This document shows, one piece after another, positions 1-5,969 of a stretch of DNA of 6,833 nt. Origin of the DNA: Planctomycetota bacterium (GTDB lineage: Bacteria > Planctomycetota > JAJSAM01); the NCBI GenBank assembly GCA_029932425.1, contig JAOZQC010000033.1, positions 6,728 through 13,560 of the forward strand, written 5' to 3'. Numbering within the stretch: position 1 is the stretch's first letter; every line of letters starts with the position of its first letter. Under the pieces are notes generated by a model. It did no database searches. It was not told the DNA's origin and saw only the letters and a list, made by a program, of their open reading frames with translations. The position numbers and the translations under genes were made by a program.

Positions 1-393
1 GGACCCCGTCTCCCGGTACTCGCGGTAGCCGGACCCCGCCAGGTAGCCCCGGGCGATGCACTCGAGGGGGAGGACGCGGGCCTCCCGGACCAGCATGGCG
101 CGGCCCCGGAGGATCTCCTCGTGCCGCCGGACCGCCTCCGGCATCCGGGAGACGTCGGTGGTGAGGAGGTGGTTCTCCACGAGGTCCGAGAACGCCCGGA
201 ACCAGAACTCCGTGAGGGCGGTGAGCACGATCCCCTTGCCCGGGATACCCTCCGAGAAGACGACGTCGAAGGCCGAGAGCCGGTCCGTGGCCACGACGAG
301 GAGCCCCTCCGGGAGGCGGTAGATGTCGCGGACCTTGCCCCGCTTGACGAGCGGGACTCCGGGCAGGTCGGTGGAGACGACGGGGACGGGCAT
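1..393 (-). CDS. purC: PurC, SAICAR synthase (N-terminal part, cut by window edge)
   Basis: Phosphoribosylaminoimidazole-succinocarboxamide synthase joins CAIR and aspartate, using ATP, to make SAICAR in cytosolic de novo purine synthesis. Reading the minus strand from the ATG at 393-391 gives 131 open codons running off position 1. They contain the family hallmarks in order: KRGKVRDIY near residues 18-25 (nucleotide-binding strand region), ATDRLSAFDVV at 35-45, a G(I)PGKGIVLT segment around 49-58, and the signature PLECIARGYLAGSGYREY at 109-126. Family members of this type are about 290-310 residues, so more than half, including the C-terminal ATP-site residues, lies outside the window. The start is supported by an AGGAGGT ribosome site three bases upstream and by a promoter-like pair further back. 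The gene is divergent from glyQ. Nothing visible suggests damage. Family assignment is secure. Confidence 0.95.
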   Translation of the reverse strand, partial: MPVPVVSTDLPGVPLVKRGKVRDIYRLPEGLLVVATDRLSAFDVVFSEGIPGKGIVLTALTEFWFRAFSDLVENHLLTTDVSRMPEAVRRHEEILRGRAMLVREARVLPLECIARGYLAGSGYREYRETGS

Positions 394-396
394 GGC

Positions 397-403
397 ACCT
401 CCT
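397..403 (-). promoter_or_regulatory. Shine-Dalgarno site of purC
   Basis: On the minus strand this reads AGGAGGT, a near-perfect anti-16S match, three bases before the purC ATG. The spacing is a little short, but the match is the strongest in the window. It fixes the purC start. Confidence 0.8.
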
Positions 404-418
404 CTCGTTTCTCCGTGG

Positions 419-448
419 TTTCTACCATCGGGGCCCGTGCGCGGCCAA
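419..448 (-). promoter_or_regulatory. Candidate sigma70-type promoter for purC
   Basis: Read on the minus strand: a -35-like TTGGCC (plus positions 448-443), an 18-base spacer, and a -10-like TAGAAA (424-419) preceded by TGG, an extended -10 pattern. Each hexamer matches the consensus at four of six positions. Transcription would begin near 412, giving a leader of about 18 bases that contains the ribosome site. This geometry is internally consistent. The organism's own sigma-factor consensus is unknown, so this is a prediction. Confidence 0.45.
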
Positions 449-614
449 GCCCCGGAGGGGATCCGCACCGTTTCCCGGGACGGGGCGCGGAGAGCGTACG
501 TTCCGGGCAAGGCGCCACGGGGACTCGACTCTTCCCGGGTCGTGGAGGGGGAGCGACACGGCGGGGGACGGCGGGATCCGGCGAAAACCGTGCGTCCTCA
601 TGGGAGATGCGGGC

Positions 615-620
615 TAGACT
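615..620 (+). promoter_or_regulatory. Possible -10 element upstream of glyQ
   Basis: TAGACT matches the TATAAT consensus at four of six positions and ends 13 bases before the glyQ ATG. No convincing -35 hexamer lies 16-19 bases upstream; the region reads approximately TGCGTC. If this is used, transcription would start near 626-627, leaving a leader of only about seven bases and no room for a ribosome site. The call is weak. Confidence 0.22.
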
Positions 621-633
621 TCGCGGCACCGCC

Positions 634-1515
634 ATGGACTTCCAGCAGATCATCCTGGGGCTCTCCACGTACTGGTCCGACCAGGGAGCGGTCCTCCTCC
701 AGCCCTACGACATGGAGGTGGGGGCGGGGACGTTCTGCTGGCCCACGGCCCTCCGCAGCCTGGGCCCGGAACCCTGGAGGGCGGCCTACGTGCAGGCCTG
801 CCGGCGGCCCACCGACGGGCGTTACGGGGAGAACCCCTTCCGGCTGCAGCACTACTACCAGTACCAGGTGCTCGTGAAGCCCGCTCCGGAGGATGCGCAG
901 GAGCTCTTCCTCGGGTCGCTCGCGCACCTCGGCCTCGATCTCCGGCGTCACGACGTCCGGTTCGTGGAGGACGACTGGGAGAGCCCCACCCTGGGGGCCT
1001 CGGGCCTGGGCTGGGAGGTGTGGCTCGACGGAATGGAGGTGACGCAGTACACCTACTTCCAGAAGATGGGGGGCTTCGACCTCGACGTGGTCTCCCTGGA
1101 GCTCACCTACGGGCTCGAGCGCCTGGCCATGTTCCTCCAGGGAAAGAGCTCCATCTTCGACGTGGAGTGGGTGGAAGGGGTGACCTACGGGGACGTCTAC
1201 CGCCGCGCGGAGGTGGAGTTCTCCCGGTACAACTTCGAGCTGGCGGATGCCGCGGTCACGGCGAGGCAGTTCGAGGAGCACCACGCCGCCTGCCTCCGGC
1301 TCCTCGAGGAGGGGGTGGTGCTCCCCGCGTGGGACATGGTGCTGAAGTGTTCCCACCTCTTCAACCTGCTGGACGCCCGGGGCACCATCGGGGTGAACCA
1401 GCGGGCCGGGTACATCGCCCGGGTGCGCGGAATCGCCCGGGCCTGCTGCCGGGCCTGGATGGAGGGCTCGGGCGGCCCGCGCGCGAAGGAGAGCGGATCC
1501 CATGCGAACGGTTGA
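634..1515 (+). CDS. glyQ: Glycyl-tRNA synthetase alpha subunit
   Basis: GlyQ is the catalytic, class II core subunit of bacterial heterotetrameric GlyRS. It activates glycine with ATP and charges tRNA-Gly together with GlyS. The 293-residue product is close to usual family length (about 285-305). Visible motifs are QPYDMEVGAGTF (23-34), the motif 2-like RRPTDGRYGENP (57-68), LQHYYQYQV (71-79), RFVEDDWESPTLGA (109-122), GWEVWLDGMEVTQYTYFQ (126-143), the motif 3-like LTYGLERLAM (157-166) and the helix HLFNLLDARG (241-250). The ATG at 634 aligns with the starts I recall for Thermotoga-type GlyQ. An in-frame ATG at 607 would add nine residues, comparable to the longer E. coli protein; neither start has a good ribosome site. 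Oddities are S123 where the family normally has Trp, A55 and C56 where Pro-Ser or Pro-Cys is usual, and F69 where Asn is usual. The end overlaps the next gene by 14 bases. Confidence 0.96.
   Translation: MDFQQIILGLSTYWSDQGAVLLQPYDMEVGAGTFCWPTALRSLGPEPWRAAYVQACRRPTDGRYGENPFRLQHYYQYQVLVKPAPEDAQELFLGSLAHLGLDLRRHDVRFVEDDWESPTLGASGLGWEVWLDGMEVTQYTYFQKMGGFDLDVVSLELTYGLERLAMFLQGKSSIFDVEWVEGVTYGDVYRRAEVEFSRYNFELADAAVTARQFEEHHAACLRLLEEGVVLPAWDMVLKCSHLFNLLDARGTIGVNQRAGYIARVRGIARACCRAWMEGSGGPRAKESGSHANG
1486..1491 (+). promoter_or_regulatory. Ribosome site of the TPR-HEAT gene, inside glyQ
   Basis: AAGGAG lies ten bases before the ATG at 1502 and within the last codons of glyQ. Ribosomes finishing glyQ would be placed near this start, which suggests translational coupling. 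It supports 1502 as the start. Confidence 0.6.
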
Positions 1516-1579
1516 CCGGTGGTCCCGGGGGGTGGTGTTCCTCGCCGCGTCCCTTCTCGTCTCCGCCGCCGCGCGGGCG
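1502..1579 (+). other. Predicted Sec signal peptide of the TPR-HEAT protein
   Basis: Codons 1-26: three arginines by residue 9, a hydrophobic stretch at about 10-20, then SAAARA and a likely signal peptidase I cut before E27. No Cys follows in lipobox position, so a lipoprotein is unlikely. The core is short, so an uncleaved membrane anchor is possible but less likely. Confidence 0.7.
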
Positions 1580-3085
1580 GAGATCCCGGAGGTGGAGAGG
1601 GAGATCGCCCGGCAGGACGAGATGGACCGCGCGGGGCGCCTGGACCTGGCGGTGAAGCAGGCGCGGGAGGCCCTGGAGGAAGAGGACACCGCCCTCCGCC
1701 GCTATCTCCTGGGCCGGGCCTACGGGTTGCAGCGGAAGCTCGAGGAGGCGCGGGCCCAGTTCGACTGGGCGCTGGAGAGGGACCCCACCTTCGCCTACGC
1801 CTACCTGGGGCTCGGCATCTACCACATGCTGAAAGGGAATCCCCGGGAAGCGGAGAAGCAGCTGCGCCTGGCCATGGAGACGGACCCCCGGTTCGTGCGC
1901 GCGCACGCGCAGCTCGGGAAGCTCTATCTCCTGCAGGGCGACGGGATCTCCGCCGAGCAGGAGTTCCTCGAGGTGCTGAAGTACGCCCCGGGCCACCTGG
2001 AGGTCCGGGCGCTCCTGGCCGAGCTCTTCCTCCGGGAGAAGCGCTACCGGCGGGCGGAGCAGGAGTTCCGGGCGATCCTGGCCCGTTCCCCGCGGGAACA
2101 GGCCGCGCGGAAGGGGCTCGCCCTGGCTCTCATGCTCCAGCGGAAGCCGGACGAGGCGATCCGCGAGTTCGAGAAGGTGATCGCGGGGGATCCCAAGGAC
2201 TACGAGTCGTACGTCTTCCTGAAGAAGCTCCAGGAGGGGAAGGGCGATCGGGAGGGGGAGAAGAAGACGCTGCGGCGCCTCATCGCGGCCGCTCCGGAAG
2301 GAAGCCGGATCCGGAAGGACGCGCAGGCCGAGCTGGATCGCCTGGAGAAGGGGCTGCCCGCTCCCCCGAGGGCCATCACCTTGCGGGGGCTCCTGGCGAA
2401 GCTCGACTCCAAGGACGTGGAGGAGCGCCGCCGGGCGATGCGGGTGCTGGTGGACCTGGAGATCGTGCCCACCCGCAGGCGGATGGTGGAGATGGTGCGC
2501 GACCCGGACAAGGTGATGCGGACCCTGGCCGTGCGCAACCTGGCGAACACGGGGGGCCGCAACGCGATCCCCCTCCTGGAGATGCTGCTCGTCCACGAGA
2601 AGGACCGGGATCGGGCGTTCGAGGTGCGCGGGGCGGCGGCGGCGGGACTCACCCGGATCGGATCCCCCGCGGCGGTGCCGGTCCTGCTCCGGGCGCTCTC
2701 CGACGAGAGCGGCTACGTCTTCCGGCTCGTGGTGGAGGGCCTGAGGAAGTTCACGGGGCAATGCTTCCTCGGCGATCCGGAGGCCCCGATCCCCGAGGAG
2801 AAGCGGGCGGAACTCGTCCGGGCCTGGAGGGCCTGGTGGCGGGGACCCCGGGCCCTCTCCGTGAAGCTGGACGCCATCGACGACCTGCAGGACCTGAAGG
2901 TCCGGCGCCTGGCCCTCTACCTCGTGCTCCTGCTCCAGGATCCGCAGGCGATGGTGGCGCGGTGGGCCCTCGAGGCCTTCGAGTTCCTCACCCGCTCCCG
3001 GATCGGCGACGGGGCGGACCTGGCCACGGCGGAGGGCCGGAAGCTGGTGCGGCGCCGGGCCGAGGCCGTGTTGCGCAAACCCTGA
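1502..3085 (+). CDS. Exported TPR and HEAT repeat protein, function unknown
   Basis: A 527-residue protein I cannot assign to a named gene. Residues 1-26 look like a Sec signal peptide: basic start (MRTVDRWSR), hydrophobic core VVFLAASLLV and a small-residue ARA site before E27. There is no lipobox Cys. Next comes a helical lead-in (about 30-61), then about six tetratricopeptide repeats at roughly 63-95, 97-129, 131-163, 165-197, 199-231 and 233-265, several ending in the typical D-P or S-P. After a proline-bearing linker (285-291), residues 292-415 form HEAT-like helical pairs (for example AMRVLVDLE, TLAVRNLANTGG, GAAAAGLTRIGSPAAVPVLLRAL). The C-terminal part has FTGQCFLGDPE (417-427), then AWRAWW (441-446), and further helices ending RKP. 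No catalytic motif is visible. It is probably a periplasmic or secreted protein-binding scaffold. It starts inside glyQ and ends 15 bases before glyS. Existence of the gene is very likely; its role is unknown. Confidence 0.88.
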   Translation: MRTVDRWSRGVVFLAASLLVSAAARAEIPEVEREIARQDEMDRAGRLDLAVKQAREALEEEDTALRRYLLGRAYGLQRKLEEARAQFDWALERDPTFAYAYLGLGIYHMLKGNPREAEKQLRLAMETDPRFVRAHAQLGKLYLLQGDGISAEQEFLEVLKYAPGHLEVRALLAELFLREKRYRRAEQEFRAILARSPREQAARKGLALALMLQRKPDEAIREFEKVIAGDPKDYESYVFLKKLQEGKGDREGEKKTLRRLIAAAPEGSRIRKDAQAELDRLEKGLPAPPRAITLRGLLAKLDSKDVEERRRAMRVLVDLEIVPTRRRMVEMVRDPDKVMRTLAVRNLANTGGRNAIPLLEMLLVHEKDRDRAFEVRGAAAAGLTRIGSPAAVPVLLRALSDESGYVFRLVVEGLRKFTGQCFLGDPEAPIPEEKRAELVRAWRAWWRGPRALSVKLDAIDDLQDLKVRRLALYLVLLLQDPQAMVARWALEAFEFLTRSRIGDGADLATAEGRKLVRRRAEAVLRKP

Positions 3086-3100
3086 GGGCGGGGCGAGACC

Positions 3101-5188
3101 ATGCCTGACCTCCTGATCGAGATCGAGACCGAGGAGCTGCCGCCGGCCGTGGTGGGGCCGGCGGCGGAAGCCCTGGTCCGGGGCGTGCGGGAGGCCCTGG
3201 AGGAAGCCCGGATCCGGACGGGGCCCGCCACGGGGCTCGCCACCCCGCGCCGCCTGGTCGCGCACGTGGCGGACGCCGCGGATCGCGGCGCGAGCCTCAC
3301 CGCCCGGCGGAGAGGTCCCCCGGCCTCCGTGGCCTTCGACGCCGGGGGAAGGCCCACGAAGGCCGGCCGGGGCTTCGCGCGCGCCCAGGGCGTGGACCCC
3401 GCCGCCCTCGAACGGATGGAGACGGAGAAGGGGATCTACGCGGCGGTCACCGTGACGGAGGAGGGCCGGGAGCTCGCGGCGGTGCTCGCGGAGAAGCTGG
3501 AGTCGATCCTCGGGAGCATCCCCTTCCCCAAGAAGATGCGCTGGCCGGGGAGCGACATCCCCTTCGCTCGTCCCATCCGGAGGGTGGTGGTCCTCCACGG
3601 GGAGGCGGTGGTGCCCCTGAGCGCGGCGGGGTGCCGCGCGGACCGGATGTGCCGGGGGCACCCGTTCCTGGCGCCGGAACCGTTCCCGCTGGCTTCCGCG
3701 GATCTCCACGCGTACCGCGGGGAGCTGGAGGCCCGCCGGGTGGTCGTGGACTTCGAGGAGCGGCGCCGGAGGATCCGGGAGGCGATCGTGCGGGGCGGGG
3801 GCGGCGAGCCGTCGGGGGGGCCGGAGGCGGCCCTCCTCGACGAGGTGGCGAACCTGGCCGAGTGGCCGGTGGTCATCGAGGGGCGCCTGGACGAGAGGTT
3901 CCTCGAGCTTCCCCCCGAGGTCCTGGAGACGGCCCTGCGCGTCCACCTCCGCTTCTTCCCCGTGCGTGGCGCCGGGGGAACGCTCGAACCGCGGTTCTTC
4001 TCCGTGATGGACCGGGATCCCGAGTCCGCGGACCTCGTGCGCGAGGGCAACGAGAGGGTGCTCGCCTCCCGCCTCGCCGACGCCCGCTTCTTCTTCGAGG
4101 AGGACCGGAAGAAGCGCCTCGCCGATCGCCTGCCCGAGCTGGCGGAGAAGGAGCTGCACGAGGGGCTGGGGTCCTACCGGGACAAGGCGGAGAGGCTCGA
4201 GAGGCTCGCCGGCTGGCTGGCGGAGGCGGCGGGCTGGCCCGGAGAGGCGGCCGCCGCCCGGCGGGCGGCCCTCCTCGCCAAGGCGGACCTGGTCACCGAG
4301 ATGGTGGGGGAGTTCCCGGAACTCGAGGGGACCATGGGCCGCATCTACGCGGAGAGGGACGGGGAACTCCCGGAGGTGGCCGCCGCGGTGGAGGACCACT
4401 ACCGGCCCCGGGGACCGGGAGACGCCCTGCCGCGGGGCCGCGTGGGGGTGCTGGTCTCCCTGGCGGAGAAGCTCGACAACCTGGCGGGGTTCTTCCTGGC
4501 GGCGGGCCCTCCCTCGGGGGCGGCGGACCCCCACGGCCTCCGGCGCCAGGCGCTGGGCCTGATCCGGGTGGTGCAGGGAGGCGGGGTGAGGATCGATCTG
4601 GGGGCCGCCCTCCGGGAGGCGGCGCGGGAGGTGGGAGCCCCGGACCCGGAGCGCCTGGGCGGACGGGTGCGGGAGTTCGTGGGGGAGCGGCTCTACCACG
4701 CCTGCCTGGAGGAAGGCTACCGCCTCGATCTCGTGCGGGCCGTCCTGGCGCCGGGCTTCGACGATCTCCTTTCCTTCCGGGCCCGGCTGGAGGCGGTCAC
4801 GGAGGCCTCGGGGAAGCCCTGGTGGCCGGACCTGGTGACCCTGGTGGAGCGGGCCGCCAACATCCTGCGCGGCGCGGACGCGGGCGACGTGGTGGATCCC
4901 GATCTCGTCGAGGAACCCGCGGAGCGGACCCTCCACGAGGCGCTCCTCCGGCACGGTCCGGACATCGAGGATCTCGTGCGGCGGGGCGAGTACGTGGCGG
5001 CCGCCGAGCGGCTGGTCACGGAGCTCTCCGCGGCGGTGCACCGGTTCTTCGCCGAGGTGTTCGTGAACGTGGAGGACCCCGCCCGGAGGGCGAACCGCCT
5101 GGCGTTGCTGCGGCGGGTGGACGATCTCTTCGGGCGCTCGGTGGCGGACCTCTCCACGATCGGGCGGAACCGGGACGGCGGGGGATGA
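3101..5188 (+). CDS. glyS: Glycyl-tRNA synthetase beta subunit
   Basis: GlyS pairs with GlyQ and binds tRNA-Gly, including the anticodon. At 695 residues it matches the family length (about 690). Visible landmarks: N-terminal LLIEIETEELPP (4-15), ATPRRLVAHV (47-56), PKKMRWPG (143-150), the FARPIRRVVVLHG strand (155-167), GHPF (186-189), LLDEVANLAEWPVVIEG (245-261), ADARFFFEEDRKKRL (326-340), the HD-like helical core ALLAKADLVTEMVGEFPELEG (390-410), LAEKLDNLAGFF (454-465), DPHGLRRQALGLIRV (476-490) and the DALR-like C-terminal anticodon-binding region ending VFVNVEDP-RANRLALL-(651-670) and VADLSTI (681-687). The usual HQKYFPV-like element reads HLRFFPV (282-288). The last eight residues (GRNRDGGG) extend past the normal end. 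The ribosome site is weak (GGGCGAG, 3091-3097). It follows the TPR-HEAT gene by 15 bases and overlaps the PHP gene by four. Assignment is secure. Confidence 0.96.
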   Translation: MPDLLIEIETEELPPAVVGPAAEALVRGVREALEEARIRTGPATGLATPRRLVAHVADAADRGASLTARRRGPPASVAFDAGGRPTKAGRGFARAQGVDPAALERMETEKGIYAAVTVTEEGRELAAVLAEKLESILGSIPFPKKMRWPGSDIPFARPIRRVVVLHGEAVVPLSAAGCRADRMCRGHPFLAPEPFPLASADLHAYRGELEARRVVVDFEERRRRIREAIVRGGGGEPSGGPEAALLDEVANLAEWPVVIEGRLDERFLELPPEVLETALRVHLRFFPVRGAGGTLEPRFFSVMDRDPESADLVREGNERVLASRLADARFFFEEDRKKRLADRLPELAEKELHEGLGSYRDKAERLERLAGWLAEAAGWPGEAAAARRAALLAKADLVTEMVGEFPELEGTMGRIYAERDGELPEVAAAVEDHYRPRGPGDALPRGRVGVLVSLAEKLDNLAGFFLAAGPPSGAADPHGLRRQALGLIRVVQGGGVRIDLGAALREAAREVGAPDPERLGGRVREFVGERLYHACLEEGYRLDLVRAVLAPGFDDLLSFRARLEAVTEASGKPWWPDLVTLVERAANILRGADAGDVVDPDLVEEPAERTLHEALLRHGPDIEDLVRRGEYVAAAERLVTELSAAVHRFFAEVFVNVEDPARRANRLALLRRVDDLFGRSVADLSTIGRNRDGGG

Positions 5189-5910
5189 TCGACCTGCACG
5201 CCCACTTCCTCCCCGGCGTGGACGACGGCGCCCGCTCCCTCCGGGAATCCCTCGAGATGCTGCGCCAGGCCGAGCGGGACGGGACCGAGAGAATCGTGGC
5301 CACGCCCCACCAGCTCCACCCCGCGGGATACCACGTGGAGCCCGCGCGGGCCCGGGAGAAGCTGGCCGAGGTCGAGGCGGCGGCGCGGGCGGAGGGCCTG
5401 GAGCTCGAGCTGGGGCTGGCCGCCGAGGTGCACTTCTCGGAGGGAATCCCCGAGGGGGTGGCGGAGGGGAGGATCCTCCCCCTCTCCCCCTGCGGGCGCT
5501 ACTTCCTGTTCGAGCTGCCGGTGACGAGCATTCCCGGGAACATCCACGAGGTGGTCTTCGCCCTGCAGACCGCGGGCTGCTACCCGGTCCTCGCGCACCC
5601 GGAGCGGAACTTCGAGGTCATGGCCCGGCCGGAGATCGCCCGGGACCTCCGGAAGCGCGGCGTGCTGCTGCAGGTCACGGCGATGTCGATCACGGGGCGG
5701 TTCGGCCGGGGCTCGGAGAAGGCGGCGAAGAGGCTCCTGCGGTGGGGGGCGGTGGACGTGATCGCCTCCGACGCGCACAATCCGCGGCGGCGGCCTCCCG
5801 GTCTGGCCCGGGCGGTGAAGGCGGCCTCGCGGCTGGTGGGGAGGGAGGCCGCGGAGCGGATGGTCACGGAGACCCCCCGGAGGATCCTCGAGGGGAAGGA
5901 GATCTACTGA
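5185..5910 (+). CDS. PHP-domain protein-tyrosine phosphatase, CpsB/YwqE type
   Basis: A 241-residue protein matching the metal-dependent phosphatases that dephosphorylate bacterial tyrosine kinases and their substrates, which control capsule and exopolysaccharide synthesis. Expected metal and active-site motifs are all present: DLHAHFLPGVDDG (3-15; H5, H7), ATPH (39-42; H42), AAEVHF (79-84; E81), LAHPERN (136-142; H138) and ASDAHN (194-199; D196, H198). The length fits the family (about 240-260). There is no signal peptide, so it is cytosolic. The start ATG forms an ATGA overlap with the glyS stop, so translation is probably coupled; a G-rich GGCGGGGG sits just upstream but is a poor ribosome site. 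No partner kinase is visible in the window. The following galE-type gene supports a polysaccharide role. A related PHP hydrolase with a different substrate (for example a histidinol-phosphatase-like activity) is less likely given the HPER and SDAHN motifs. Confidence 0.88.
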   Translation: MIDLHAHFLPGVDDGARSLRESLEMLRQAERDGTERIVATPHQLHPAGYHVEPARAREKLAEVEAAARAEGLELELGLAAEVHFSEGIPEGVAEGRILPLSPCGRYFLFELPVTSIPGNIHEVVFALQTAGCYPVLAHPERNFEVMARPEIARDLRKRGVLLQVTAMSITGRFGRGSEKAAKRLLRWGAVDVIASDAHNPRRRPPGLARAVKAASRLVGREAAERMVTETPRRILEGKEIY

Positions 5911-5969
5911 CCCCTTCCGCGGGGACCGGGCGCCGGGAGGGTCCGGGGCGGATCGGGAAGGGAGGCGCG
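5911..5969 (+). other. 59-base gap between the PHP gene and galE
   Basis: It contains the galE ribosome site and short inverted repeats (GGACC at 5923-5927 with GGTCC at 5939-5943) but no T-run. I see no intrinsic terminator and no clear promoter, so continuation of the upstream transcript into galE is plausible. Confidence 0.5.
5958..5965 (+). promoter_or_regulatory. Shine-Dalgarno site of galE
   Basis: AAGGGAGG, ending four bases before the GTG at 5970. This decides a start that has no ATG alternative near the family's N-terminal glycine motif. Confidence 0.7.

Larger units (their letters stand above)
394..633. other. Divergent intergenic region between purC and glyQ
   Basis: This is the only non-coding stretch of any length (240 bases). 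It must carry leftward signals for purC and probably rightward signals for the glyQ operon. Beyond the purC promoter and ribosome site I see an imperfect hairpin at 515-545 (CCACG and GGGA pairing with TCCC and CGTGG around a bulge), which is expected by chance in such GC-rich DNA. There is no T-box leader: I find no T-box motif or terminator/antiterminator pair, so glyQ does not appear to be controlled by uncharged tRNA in that way. Plus-strand frames open across this region lack family similarity. Confidence 0.6.

Noticed and set aside
515..545. Imperfect hairpin CCACG/CGTGG in the divergent region as an operator or terminator
   Set aside because: Short interrupted stem with a four-base bulge and no T-run; such pairings are expected by chance at this GC content.
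121..633. In-frame N-terminal extension of glyQ back to 121
   Set aside because: The frame happens to stay open because stops are rare in this GC-rich DNA. The extension runs antisense through purC and its promoter, resembles no GlyQ, and family proteins begin at or near the ATG at 634.
394..633. T-box or other riboswitch controlling the synthetase genes
   Set aside because: No T-box consensus, specifier loop or terminator with a T-run was found; the region is also short for a T-box plus promoter.
323..877. Plus-strand frame across the intergenic region and the start of glyQ
   Set aside because: Its product is low-complexity and overlaps glyQ out of frame and purC on the opposite strand.
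1361..5041. A 1226-codon open frame on the minus strand, opposite the TPR-HEAT gene and glyS
   Set aside because: It lies antisense to two genes with clear family motifs or repeat structure. Its translation is rich in Arg, Pro, Gly, His and Leu with no domain pattern, as expected when GC-rich codons are read on the opposite strand.
3631..5184. Long in-frame extension of the PHP gene through glyS
   Set aside because: It is out of frame with glyS and composed of low-complexity Gly/Arg/Pro. The phosphatase family begins with the M-I-D-L-H-x-H motif at 5185.
5911..5950. GC-rich inverted repeat after the PHP gene as an intrinsic terminator
   Set aside because: The stem is only about five pairs with a long loop and no following T-run; the downstream gene is close and in the same direction.
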